Below, piece after piece: positions 54,552 through 63,442 of a stretch of DNA of 64,000 bases. Source of the DNA: Oceanobacillus damuensis (GTDB lineage: Bacteria > Bacillota > Bacilli > Bacillales > Amphibacillaceae); contig NZ_LQNF01000005.1 in NCBI RefSeq assembly GCF_001618145.1, forward strand, positions 62,001 to 126,000, written 5' to 3'. Positions within the stretch are counted from its first letter, which is position 1, and each line of letters opens with the position of its first letter. The notes beneath the pieces were generated by a model. The model worked only from the letters and a program-made list of their open reading frames with translations, did not search any database and was not told the DNA's origin. The position numbers and the translations under genes are program-made.

Positions 54552-54929
54552 ATGCTTTTAGGATTTATATTCCTCGGAATCGGCATTGCAGGAACTGTCT
54601 TGCCGGTTCTTCCGGGAGGGCCTTTTTATCTGTTGGCCTCCTATTGCTTTGCGAAAAGCTCTGAACGGATTGAAAATTGGTTTAAGCGCACAACATTCTA
54701 TGAAAAATACGTGGTAGGATTCTGGCAGACAAAAGCTATGACACGCAAAGAGAAAATCCGCATCAATCTAATTGCAGATTTCTTCATCCTGTTTTCTGTA
54801 TTTTACGTTGACATATTGTTTGTTCGAGTCATTTTGCTGGCACTTGGAATCTATAAACATTATTATTTTGTCAAAAAAATCAAGACGGTTAAAGCCGGGA
54901 AGAAGATTGTGAATGGAGATTCTGATTAG
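54552..54929 (+). CDS. DUF454 (YbaN-like) membrane protein
   Basis: 125 residues, a small inner-membrane protein. LGFIFLGIGIAGTVLPVLPG GPFYLLASYCFAKSSERIENW is the family signature, with two hydrophobic segments here and two more near residues 75-105. The function is unknown. ATG 54552 has AAAAGG eight bases upstream. An alternative is an ATT at 54525 behind a better AGGTGA site; it would add ITHIKKVLF, which matches the basic N-terminus usual in this family. Confidence 0.8.
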   Translation: MLLGFIFLGIGIAGTVLPVLPGGPFYLLASYCFAKSSERIENWFKRTTFYEKYVVGFWQTKAMTRKEKIRINLIADFFILFSVFYVDILFVRVILLALGIYKHYYFVKKIKTVKAGKKIVNGDSD

Positions 54930-55017
54930 ACAGGAGAATCACCGAGGAGTTTGCGGGTCACGTACTGCGGTATAAAATATAATTCGTGTAAAACGGAGGA
55001 TATCAAATAGAATATAT

Positions 55018-55053
55018 ATCCCCTTGAAATTGAATCAACGATTTCAAGGGGAT
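55018..55053 (+). terminator. Terminator between DUF454 and adenine deaminase
   Basis: ATCCCCTTGAAAT / ATTTCAAGGGGAT, 13-bp perfect arms followed by six T on the plus strand. Its stem sits just past the adenine deaminase stop too and may serve both convergent genes. Confidence 0.85.
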
Positions 55054-55056
55054 TTT

Positions 55057-56799
55057 TTAAGCTTCGATATCAATCAGTGAAAAGGAAGAAAATTGAAATA
55101 GTCCCTGATCTGTCAGCTTTAGTTCTGGTATAACTGGCAATGTTAAGAAAGAAAGTGTTAAAAACAGATTAAACGATTCCCGTGCACCTAATTGGCTTGT
55201 CGCTTCATTGATTTTCAGCGATTCTTTATAAACATTTTCATATTTGGAATCAGACATTAATCCACCAACCGGCAATGGCAAGGAAGCTAAGACATCCTCC
55301 CCTTCAACGACGACCAACCCGCCATTCGTCCTGATAATTTCCTCTACCGCCCGACGCATCTCTTGATCGGATACTCCGACTACAACAATATTATGGGAAT
55401 CATGTGCAACCGAAGTAGCAATCGCTCCTTTTTGCAATTGAAACCCTTTAACAATTCCAACGCCGACATTTCCAGTCCCCTTATGCCTTTCAATCACAGC
55501 CATTTTCAGCTGATCCGTCTCGGTTGAGGCAGCAAATAATCCATCTTTCACTTGCACACGCTCTTTTACATGCTTCGTCACAATACTGTTCGGGATAATT
55601 TCGATAATGTTACACAAGTCCGAAGCTACTGGAAGTTCAAAAGAATTTAGGTTTAACTTTTTTGTGTGGAATGCCGGCAGTGAAGCAATCCGGTCTTGCA
55701 TCGTGTGGGCTGGTGGATAAAGTGCTTCTATTATATCACCGTTATCCACGACACATTTCCCCTTCTTATATACTTGATGGATCGATACCGAATGCAAGTC
55801 ATCGAGCAACAGGAAATCTGCCTGATAGCCTGGTGCCACAGCTCCCATATGACGAAGTCCGAAACATTCAGCAGCATTTAACGTAGCCATTTGAATGGCT
55901 ATGGCAGGGTCTAATCCTTTCTCTATCGCAAGTCGAACAATATGATCAATACTTCCTTGTTCAATCAGATCATCTATTAAAATATCGTCCGTTACAAATA
56001 GGCATCTGCGTGAATTTTGGGTGGTTATAACTGGTAATAGTGCATCTAAATCTTTTGCAACGGTACCTTCGCGAACCATGAGATGCATTCCTAAGTCTAG
56101 CCGATCTTTTGCCTCTTTACTGCTTATGCTTTCATGATCCGTTCGAATTCCCGCAGCCATATAGACGTTCAAATCCTCTCTTTCCAGCCCTGCTGCGTGA
56201 CCATCGATAACACCACCATTTGCTTGAACCATTGCGATTTTATCGATCATCCGCTCATCTCCATTTGCCACAGAGGAGAAATCCATCACCTCAGCAAGCC
56301 CGAGCACATTCGGGTTAGACAAAAACGGCCGCAACGCTTCCGCATCCAGTGTCGCACCATTATTTTCAAATGCCGTTGCAGGTACACTCGATGGAAGATT
56401 GATGAAAATATCCATCGGCACGCCTTTAGCGTCATCCAATAGAAATTGAATTCCTTCAGCCCCCGCTACATTGGCGATTTCATGTGGATCTGTAATTACA
56501 GTTGTAACACCATGCTGAAGGGAGATTTTTGAAAATTCCCGAGGGGTAAGCATCGTACTCTCAATGTGAACGTGTCCGTCAATAAATCCAGGTACGACAA
56601 ACTTCCCTTTCGCATGAACGGTTTCTTTCCCTTCATAAGAGCCGATTCCGGCAATGAAACCATCAACGATTGCGATATCGCCTTCCATGAGCTCACTAGT
56701 AAATACATTGAGGATTTTCGCATGCTTGATTACGGTATCTGCTGGGATTTTTTTGCTTGCGACTGCTATTCTTTTATGTATTGTTTTCGAATTTGTCAT
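55057..56799 (-). CDS. ade: Adenine deaminase
   Basis: 580 residues, the expected length. It converts adenine to hypoxanthine and ammonia. The amidohydrolase barrel has PGFIDGHVHIESTMLTPREF (metal HxH), TDPHEIANVAG, GHAAGL and ITTQNSRRCLFVTDDI; the C-terminal Ade domain includes VAHDSHNIVVVGVSDQEM. AGGAGTTG precedes the start. No purine riboswitch was recognised in the 315-bp upstream gap. Confidence 0.93.
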   Translation of the reverse strand: MTNSKTIHKRIAVASKKIPADTVIKHAKILNVFTSELMEGDIAIVDGFIAGIGSYEGKETVHAKGKFVVPGFIDGHVHIESTMLTPREFSKISLQHGVTTVITDPHEIANVAGAEGIQFLLDDAKGVPMDIFINLPSSVPATAFENNGATLDAEALRPFLSNPNVLGLAEVMDFSSVANGDERMIDKIAMVQANGGVIDGHAAGLEREDLNVYMAAGIRTDHESISSKEAKDRLDLGMHLMVREGTVAKDLDALLPVITTQNSRRCLFVTDDILIDDLIEQGSIDHIVRLAIEKGLDPAIAIQMATLNAAECFGLRHMGAVAPGYQADFLLLDDLHSVSIHQVYKKGKCVVDNGDIIEALYPPAHTMQDRIASLPAFHTKKLNLNSFELPVASDLCNIIEIIPNSIVTKHVKERVQVKDGLFAASTETDQLKMAVIERHKGTGNVGVGIVKGFQLQKGAIATSVAHDSHNIVVVGVSDQEMRRAVEEIIRTNGGLVVVEGEDVLASLPLPVGGLMSDSKYENVYKESLKINEATSQLGARESFNLFLTLSFLTLPVIPELKLTDQGLFQFSSFSLIDIEA

Positions 56800-57114
56800 C
56801 TAGTTCAACTCCTTTTACATAGAATACACTTCACAAACCAATGCTGTAAATACTATATTTTCCAGGGACACTTCAACTTGCAGGAGGGTTTTCCCCTGCT
56901 GCAACGCCATTGGATTAAATACACCGTACTACAGATAGTGTAATAACTTCTTGTTAATTTATGTATAGTGGTAAAATGTAGGTTACTTTGCTTAATCAAA
57001 ACGATTTATAATGTTTTAATCCTTTCCAATCGGGAATTGAACAGTGAACCTGGTTAAACAGTTTAACCTGGTTTTACTACAGCATGTCACTATTTCAAAC
57101 AAGGAGGGGTTCTT

Positions 57115-57534
57115 ATGACAACACTTCAGGAAGTAATGACAGAAGATGTCGTAACAGCTAAGCCACATGATAATCTGTTGACATTGGCAAAGGAAATGGA
57201 AAAAAACGACGTAGGTTTTTTGCCGGTTTTGGATGAAAAATTTCTTGGTGTAGTTACTGACAGGGATATTGTAGTCAAAGGTTTAGCGAAAGATGAAGGT
57301 TACAGTAACGTGGAAGCGAAACAAATTATGACAGAAAAAGTTATTACAGGTTATCCGAATATGGATGTGGAAGAAGCATCCCGCCTTATGCAGGATCATC
57401 AGATTTCCCGTCTGATGGTAGTGGAAAAAGATAAATTAAAAGGTGTCGTCTCATTAGGGGACATGGCCGTAACCGAAAATGACCGAGCTGACCAGGCTGC
57501 GGAAGATGCATTGAGTGAAATTAAGAAACATTAA
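57115..57534 (+). CDS. CBS-domain pair protein
   Basis: 139 residues made of two CBS modules: LQEVMTEDVVTAKPHDNLLT, VTDRDIVVKGLAK, and AKQIMTEKVITGYPNMDVEE, RLMVVEKDKLKGVVSLGDMA. Such stand-alone pairs bind adenine nucleotides and sense energy or stress. A short acidic tail follows. AAGGAGGGG precedes the ATG, and a terminator follows. The partner is unknown. Confidence 0.88.
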   Translation: MTTLQEVMTEDVVTAKPHDNLLTLAKEMEKNDVGFLPVLDEKFLGVVTDRDIVVKGLAKDEGYSNVEAKQIMTEKVITGYPNMDVEEASRLMQDHQISRLMVVEKDKLKGVVSLGDMAVTENDRADQAAEDALSEIKKH

Positions 57535-57572
57535 TGAGATGGTAAAATAGTAGGGTTGAGTTAGAGAATGAG

Positions 57573-57631
57573 AAAAATCCGAACGTCGATTTAGAATTCT
57601 TTAGTTAGGATTCGAATTCGTTCGGGTTTTT
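57573..57631 (+). terminator. Terminator of the CBS gene
   Basis: AAAAATCCGAACG / CGTTCGGGTTTTT arms enclose a further AT-rich palindrome (GAATTC sites). It ends next to the first REP-like element. Confidence 0.7.
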
Positions 57632-57637
57632 CTTTTT

Positions 57638-57786
57638 GGTCCCCGGGGATGGTCCGCGGGGACAGGTTCCTCGGTCCATTGAGGAAATGGCAATTAAATC
57701 TAATATAGTAAATAGATTTACGGCATTGTAACAGCTTATATACACTGAGTAAGTACAAGACGTTAAACTAAATTTCTCTTTTTCAC
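57638..57786. repeat. GGGGACAGG element, copy 1 (right end missing)
   Basis: Left end GGTCCGCGGGGACAGGTTCC followed by TCGGTCCA; interior ATATACACTGAG and ACAAGACGTTAAACTAAA are shared with copies 3 and 4. The right GGCCCAGGGTTCC end is absent. It lies just after the CBS terminator. Confidence 0.8.
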
Positions 57787-57898
57787 ATTAATGTGGAGTC
57801 AAAATTCACAAACGTCATTATACACTTCCCATTTCTTGTTCCATGTTATAATTTAAACATCAAAAATCGTACCAGCCAGATTTGTAGAAAGGACCATT

Positions 57899-58711
57899 AT
57901 GAATATTCTAGTCACATTAAATTCGAATTACATAAATCCGCTGAAAGTAATGCTGAAATCACTATTTATGAATCATGCAGACGAGGAGTTTTCCATATAT
58001 CTCCTCCATTCAAGCCTAAAAGAGGAAGAGCTTTCTGCTTTAAAGGAGTACGTTGAAGAAAATGGCCATCAACTTAACGCAATCACCATAAAAAGTGACT
58101 ATTTTGCTGATGCTCCCGTCGTAAAGCATTACTCTAAAGAAATGTATTACCGACTGTTGGCATTCAAGTTCTTACCTTCTGATTTAGATAGGATTTTATA
58201 TCTTGATCCAGATATTATGATCATTAATGACATTCGGAAATTATATGATTTGGAATTAGGAAATAATCTTTTTGCTGCAGCCTATCATGATCGAGGGTCT
58301 GTGAAAGAGATAAATAAACTACGATTGAAGGCATATGAAATAGAAGCATATTACAATTCAGGGGTGCTTTTAATGAATTTAAAGCTTCAACGAGAGAAAA
58401 TTGGCGCAAAGGAAATATTTGATTTCGTGGAGGTTAATAAGAAAAAGCTTATTTTACCTGATCAGGATATTTTGAATGGATTGTATTCGAAACATATCCT
58501 AAACATTGATGAACGTTTGTATAATTACGATGCCCGGTTTTACCACTACTATAAATTAACCAGCAAAAACAAAGTGGACATGAACTATGTCATTAAAAAT
58601 ACATCAATCATCCATTTTTGCGGTAAAAAGAAACCTTGGCATAAGAATTATTCCGGGAATTTTCATTCGTTGTATAAGCATTATGAGAAAGCAGCAATCG
58701 GATTGGATTGA
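57899..58711 (+). CDS. Family 8 glycosyltransferase
   Basis: 270 residues. MNILVTLNSNYINPLKVMLK opens the GT-A fold; the metal-binding DxD is in RILYLDPDIMIINDI, and the family-8 HFCGKKKPWH motif is near the C-terminus. It would transfer a sugar from an activated donor to a cell-surface glycan or similar acceptor. AAAGGACC is six bases before the ATG. It is flanked by two copies of the GGGGACAGG element, within which it is a stand-alone gene. Confidence 0.88.
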   Translation: MNILVTLNSNYINPLKVMLKSLFMNHADEEFSIYLLHSSLKEEELSALKEYVEENGHQLNAITIKSDYFADAPVVKHYSKEMYYRLLAFKFLPSDLDRILYLDPDIMIINDIRKLYDLELGNNLFAAAYHDRGSVKEINKLRLKAYEIEAYYNSGVLLMNLKLQREKIGAKEIFDFVEVNKKKLILPDQDILNGLYSKHILNIDERLYNYDARFYHYYKLTSKNKVDMNYVIKNTSIIHFCGKKKPWHKNYSGNFHSLYKHYEKAAIGLD

Positions 58712-58716
58712 TTGGT

Positions 58717-58950
58717 GGTCCACGGGGGTCCGGGGAGGTCCGCGGGGACAGGTTCCTTGGTCCAATGAGGAAATGATCAATAAACTTAATGCAGTAAATA
58801 AATATTTAAGGCGTAAATAACTCTAACTTCTCCCAAATTTTAGATACTGTGTGAGCACAAGACGTTAAACTGTCTCTTTTAGACCGAGTGCAACCAACAT
58901 ACTCAGCCTATCATGCAAAAAATGGCCCAGGGTTCCTGTCCCCCTGGTCC
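58717..58950. repeat. GGGGACAGG element, copy 2
   Basis: A full copy, 234 bp. Left end GGTCCGCGGGGACAGGTTCC, right end GGCCCAGGGTTCCTGTCCCC followed by CTGGTCC; the two ends are imperfect inverted repeats of each other. The interior shares CACAAGACGTTAAACT with the others. It ends 72 bp before the preferred FUSC start. Confidence 0.85.
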
Positions 58951-59022
58951 CCCATTTGGATAATACATATGCACATGGTAAAATTAAACCCGCTTAAAAT
59001 TTTCGAAAAGATAGGTGACAGG

Positions 59023-61188
59023 ATGAGACAAGGGTATAAAAATCACTGGTTTCTCAGATTATTAGCATCCGATCCAGGGCAAATACGCCTCTACCAAGCT
59101 GGAAAGGCAACCATTAGTTTAATATTGTCTCTCTTTACTACGCTGCTAATTATCGGTTCTACTGGAAATGAGGCCCTCATGCCAGGGGTTGTTTCTGCTG
59201 TGGTCGGCATGATGGGTATTATGACTGTAATGGATGAAACAAAGCAAAAGAAAAAAATAACTACCATACTGCTCGGTATTGCAGCTATGTTCGGGATTAC
59301 GCTTGGTTCCTTACTGCCGGAGAGTTTTTATTTAATAGATGCGCTTATGCTGCTCCTCATCTTTAGCAGTTTTTATCTTACTCGGTTTGGTGTAAGGTAT
59401 TTTTCACTTTCGATGATGGGCTTCATGACGGTTTACATTTCCTCTGTATTTACCTTATCAAGCGGTCAGCTGCCTTGGTTTTACCTGGGAATTTCAATCG
59501 GTGCAGCCTATGCCTATCTGTTAAATTTCATCCTGTTTCAAAGTACAGCGAAACGTTTAAAAAGAAGTATTCATTCCTTCCATATTCAGAGCAATCTTAC
59601 GTTCGAACTATTAATCGAGGGAATTCGGTATAAGGAGTTAACACCGAGTCAGCAGAGACAGCTTCAAAAACATGTTCTCAAACTAAGACAATATGCGATA
59701 ATTGTTTCTGATTACATTAATAAACCTGATGTAAAGAAGCTATGGCCTGGTTTATCACCCGCCCAGCTGCGTTTGTACGTTTTTGACACTGGGATGCTGG
59801 TCGAAACGCTGACCAATTCGATTCGAAGCTTAAAAGAAGCGGAAGCACTGGAAATGGACGAACTAAGGCGCATCTTGCTATGGACGGTAGAGGCTCTTAA
59901 GGATACGAAGGTCCTTGCACGGGATTATGAAAAACAAAATTTAGAGGAAGCAGAGCTTGCCATACAGGCTCTTCGACTACTTATTGAAGATTTGTTTAAC
60001 CGTGATCAGCAACCTGAAGAATGGCTATTTTTAATTCGCCGTATTGAATCCATTATGAATCATGTGATTAAGGGGGCAATTACCATTCAGCAATCCCTCT
60101 ATACGGAAAGCCAGGTGGAGGATGCACCGGAAGAAGCAGCAGAGAAACCGGACAGTGAAGAAAAGGGATTGAAACCTTCCACTAAAAAAGCCTATCAGTC
60201 CTTAATTGCAGGAGCTCTGGCAATCATCGTCGGTCAAATAATTTCCCCTGCCCAGCCATATTGGGTTCTCTTAACAACGTTTATCGTCTTACTCGGAACC
60301 CAATCCATTGGACGGATTTACGCAAAAGGATACCAGCGCTCCCTTGGAACCATCATCGGAGCTGTCCTTGGTTTTACGACGGCGAAGCTGCTTTCAGGCC
60401 ATTCCGCTATCGAAGTGATATTGATATTTATCGTTATCTTTTTAGCATTTTATTTGCTCAGTGTTTCCTATACGTTAATGAGTGTGTTCATCACGATGCT
60501 GATTGCATTTTTGTATGACATCTTAATGGGTGGAATCACTTTCTCACTAATTGGAGCCCGCGTCACTGATACGATTGTCGGTGCTGCTATTGCCTTTGGT
60601 GTATCATCCTTTATCTTTCCAACAAAAACCAAGGATAAAGTAGCTGAATCGATCAATGATTATTTGATCGAGCTTAAACCTTATATCACGGAGTATGTAA
60701 AAAGCTTTAAAGAGGATGTAAACGTGAAGGGGCTATCGGAAACCGCCTTTAAACTGGATCAAAAGCTTCAGACAATCAAGGATGAAGCAGAGCCCATCAC
60801 GCAGCGTACGGAATCGCCTGCTAGTAACACTACGAACCGCTGGATTACAGTCATTGCAGCAATCAACTACTATGCAAGGCAGTTGGTTGCTTCAAGCTAT
60901 CGCAAGGGATTTGATTATCCCGAGGAACTCACAGATGTCTTTTCACAAATAGAAGAAAAACTTGAGCACAATATTGATACACTAACCAGCATTCTTGAAG
61001 GAAAAAGCGAACCCCATAATGTTATTTTCCGGCTCGACGATGAACGGGAACAAATCGAGCGCCATTCTCCACAAAGACACGAGTCCAAACGCGACCTGAT
61101 CCATCATCTATATTATATATGGAGGATTAATCAAGCAATTGTGGAATTGGGTATTGAAACAGGTGCAAAAGAAGATAGAGACAGTTGA
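59023..61188 (+). CDS. FUSC-family membrane protein
   Basis: 721 residues from ATG 59023, which has AGGTGA four bases upstream. Earlier in-frame starts (58969, 58975) lack a good site, and those before 58950 lie in repeat DNA. Two blocks of membrane helices: residues about 20-175 (IRLYQAGKATISLILSLF...) and about 385-540 (QSLIAGALAIIVGQIISPAQ PYWVLLTTFIVLLGTQ), separated by a helical cytosolic segment with an acidic stretch (EDAPEEAAEKPDSEEKG). This is the fusaric-acid-resistance/aromatic-acid exporter fold. It may export an aromatic or amphiphilic acid; the substrate is unknown. Confidence 0.82.
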   Translation: MRQGYKNHWFLRLLASDPGQIRLYQAGKATISLILSLFTTLLIIGSTGNEALMPGVVSAVVGMMGIMTVMDETKQKKKITTILLGIAAMFGITLGSLLPESFYLIDALMLLLIFSSFYLTRFGVRYFSLSMMGFMTVYISSVFTLSSGQLPWFYLGISIGAAYAYLLNFILFQSTAKRLKRSIHSFHIQSNLTFELLIEGIRYKELTPSQQRQLQKHVLKLRQYAIIVSDYINKPDVKKLWPGLSPAQLRLYVFDTGMLVETLTNSIRSLKEAEALEMDELRRILLWTVEALKDTKVLARDYEKQNLEEAELAIQALRLLIEDLFNRDQQPEEWLFLIRRIESIMNHVIKGAITIQQSLYTESQVEDAPEEAAEKPDSEEKGLKPSTKKAYQSLIAGALAIIVGQIISPAQPYWVLLTTFIVLLGTQSIGRIYAKGYQRSLGTIIGAVLGFTTAKLLSGHSAIEVILIFIVIFLAFYLLSVSYTLMSVFITMLIAFLYDILMGGITFSLIGARVTDTIVGAAIAFGVSSFIFPTKTKDKVAESINDYLIELKPYITEYVKSFKEDVNVKGLSETAFKLDQKLQTIKDEAEPITQRTESPASNTTNRWITVIAAINYYARQLVASSYRKGFDYPEELTDVFSQIEEKLEHNIDTLTSILEGKSEPHNVIFRLDDEREQIERHSPQRHESKRDLIHHLYYIWRINQAIVELGIETGAKEDRDS

Positions 61189-61193
61189 AGAAT

Positions 61194-61453
61194 GGTCCGG
61201 ATGGTCGGTGATCCGCGGGGACAGGTTCCTTGGTCCATTAATAATATGACAACTAAACCTAATGTAGTAAGGGAAAATTAATTATAGTTTCAGCCAAATT
61301 CTGCTTGCAACATCTTATATACACTGAGTGAGCACAAGCCGTTAAACTAAATGTCTCTTTAAAATCAATTATAAGCAAAAAAATAGACCAAGTGGTGCCA
61401 ACACACTTAGTCTATCATGCAAAATTGGCCCAGGGTTCCTGTCCCCCTGGTCC
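61194..61453. repeat. GGGGACAGG element, copy 3
   Basis: 260 bp, complete. It starts 6 bp after the FUSC stop and ends 4 bp before the aldehyde dehydrogenase stop, filling the whole gap. It contains the interior hairpin TAGACCAAGTG / CACTTAGTCTA at 61385-61415. Confidence 0.85.
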
Positions 61454-61456
61454 GCT

Positions 61457-62938
61457 CTATTCCAGATAGTTGGTATGAAACGGGCTTTCTCTTTCCTCGG
61501 TCTGAACTGAAATCCATTGTACGGTTGTAAACTCTTCAAGCGACCATTGGCCACCAAAACGTCCGAGACCTGAATCTTTTTCACCACCGAATGCAATCAA
61601 TGGCTCATCATTCACGCTTTGGTCATTGACATGAACCATACCGGATGTAATCTGTTTAGCGACTTCCACACCTCTTTCCGGTGACCCTGCATGAACAGCT
61701 CCACTTAGACCAAATGGTGTGTCATTGGCAATTTTTATGGCATCCTCATCACTTTCAGCAGAAATAATCGTTGCTACCGGACCAAACATTTCATTCTGCG
61801 CAGTAGCGACATCATTCGTACCTGTCAGTACATACGGATGCATGACATTTCCCTCCACTTTTCCTTCAAGCACAACTTCTGCCCCTTGCTTCTGGGCTTC
61901 TTCGATTTGCCCAAGAATCCTGTCAATAGCCTTCCGATTGATTAGCGGACCAATAAGCGTATCCTCTTCGCGTGGATCTCCGACTTTTATCTTTTTCGCC
62001 TTCTCAACAAATTTGTCGACAAACGCATTATATTTATCTTTATGAACGATGATCCTGTTTAGCGCCATACAAATTTGTCCATTATGCATAAACTTGCCAA
62101 ATAGTGCTGAATTTACAGCCTTATCCAAATCAGCATCTTCAAGAACAACCAATGGATTATTCCCGCCGAGTTCAAGAGCCACTTTTTTAATATTCCTTCC
62201 GCAGATTTCACCGATATGACGTCCTACCGGGGTTGAACCAGTAAAGGATATTAGCCTTGGAATAGGGTGTTCGACAAATGCATCTCCAATATCCTCTATA
62301 TTTGGAATAACAACGTTAAAGACCCCTTTTGGCAAGCCTGCCTCTTCAAACACTTTAGCAAGCAACAGTCCCCCGGTAACAGCTGTCTGCTCATCCGGCT
62401 TCAGTACGACACCGTTTCCTACTGCCAGCGCTGGAGCCACGGAACGCATGGCAAGATACATCGGAAAATTAAACGGTCCGATTACTCCTACTACCCCCAA
62501 AGGACTGCGATAAATTCTATTTTCCTTGCCTGGAACGAGAGAAGGAACAATTTCCCCGGTCATTCTTAACGGAAAGGAGGCTGCTTCTCTGGTAATTGCA
62601 ATTACAAAGTCAATTTCCACATTTGCCTTAAGGTGGGAAGAACCACCTTCCCGGATCAAATGTTCCACAAATTCCTCTCTTCTTCCTTCCATAATTTCTA
62701 CTGCCTTTTCCATAATGGAGGAGCGTTCGAAAGGATTGTAGTTTTCCCATTCCTTTTGAGCCTGCTGTGCGGAATTGTAAGCTTCATCAATATCTTCTTT
62801 ATTGGCCATTTTAATTTTTTGCAGAACCTCGTCATTATAAGGGTTTGTCACCTCATAAGTGGTTGTCCCATTGCCATTTCTCCATTCACCGGAAATGTAA
62901 TTCTTCTCAAGATTTTCATAGGCCTTCACACAACTCAT
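61457..62938 (-). CDS. Aldehyde dehydrogenase, benzaldehyde/vanillin type
   Basis: 493 residues. NAD binding FTGSTPVGRHIGEICGRN; catalytic Glu in ALELGGNNPLVVLED; catalytic Cys in MHNGQICMALNR. The DPRxxDTxIGPLIN and QSVNDEPLIAFGG blocks resemble Bacillus YfmT-like aromatic aldehyde dehydrogenases. It would oxidise an aromatic aldehyde such as vanillin or benzaldehyde to the acid. Elements 3 and 4 flank it. It may be functionally related to the aromatic pathways upstream, but no other gene here links it to one. Confidence 0.82.
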   Translation of the reverse strand: MSCVKAYENLEKNYISGEWRNGNGTTTYEVTNPYNDEVLQKIKMANKEDIDEAYNSAQQAQKEWENYNPFERSSIMEKAVEIMEGRREEFVEHLIREGGSSHLKANVEIDFVIAITREAASFPLRMTGEIVPSLVPGKENRIYRSPLGVVGVIGPFNFPMYLAMRSVAPALAVGNGVVLKPDEQTAVTGGLLLAKVFEEAGLPKGVFNVVIPNIEDIGDAFVEHPIPRLISFTGSTPVGRHIGEICGRNIKKVALELGGNNPLVVLEDADLDKAVNSALFGKFMHNGQICMALNRIIVHKDKYNAFVDKFVEKAKKIKVGDPREEDTLIGPLINRKAIDRILGQIEEAQKQGAEVVLEGKVEGNVMHPYVLTGTNDVATAQNEMFGPVATIISAESDEDAIKIANDTPFGLSGAVHAGSPERGVEVAKQITSGMVHVNDQSVNDEPLIAFGGEKDSGLGRFGGQWSLEEFTTVQWISVQTEERESPFHTNYLE

Positions 62939-63038
62939 CTCCCTTTTTCAGATTTACCTAGGTTTACCTTTAGCGAATACGAGTCTAATTATTCCATCCA
63001 TACTATTTATTTCCACTGAGTATTGTTAGTTAAACCAT

Positions 63039-63332
63039 GGTCCGGAGATGGTCCAGGGGGACGGGTTTCTCGGTCCTGGTCCATGGGGACAGGTTTCTCG
63101 GTCCAGTGATGAAATGAACAATAACTAATGTAGTAAATAGTTTTATAAGGCGTAAATACTCTAACTTCACCCATATATTACTTGTACCAAATTATATATA
63201 CTGAGTGAGTACAAGACATTAAACTAAACGTTTCTTTGAGCTTATTTTTATTATAAAAAAATCTTCCAATTAGCTACCAACATACTCAGTCTATCATGCA
63301 AAATTGGCCCGGGGTTCCTGTCCCCCTGGTCC
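63039..63332. repeat. GGGGACAGG element, copy 4 (doubled left end)
   Basis: 294 bp. The left end is in tandem: GGGGGACGGGTTTCTCGGTCC followed by GGTCCATGGGGACAGGTTTC. The right end is GGCCCGGGGTTCCTGTCCCC. The interior matches copy 3 but the central hairpin is lost. It lies 100 bp upstream of the aldehyde dehydrogenase start. Confidence 0.85.
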
Positions 63333-63396
63333 GCTGTTTAGATACTGATTATCAAGCTAAATTAATCCTCCTGAGAAACCTAGGAGTTATACAACA

Positions 63397-63434
63397 AAAA
63401 AATGCTTGCAATAATTCGACTGCAAGCATTTTTT
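63397..63434 (-). terminator. Terminator of the symporter gene
   Basis: AAAAAATGCTTGCA / TGCAAGCATTTTTT, 14-bp perfect arms with a 10-base loop; it lies 9 bp past the symporter stop. Confidence 0.85.
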
Positions 63435-63442
63435 GTATCCTT

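Noticed and set aside
56800-57114. Purine riboswitch upstream of adenine deaminase
   Set aside because: The gap lacks the conserved core of purine riboswitches; only a short GC-rich hairpin is visible.
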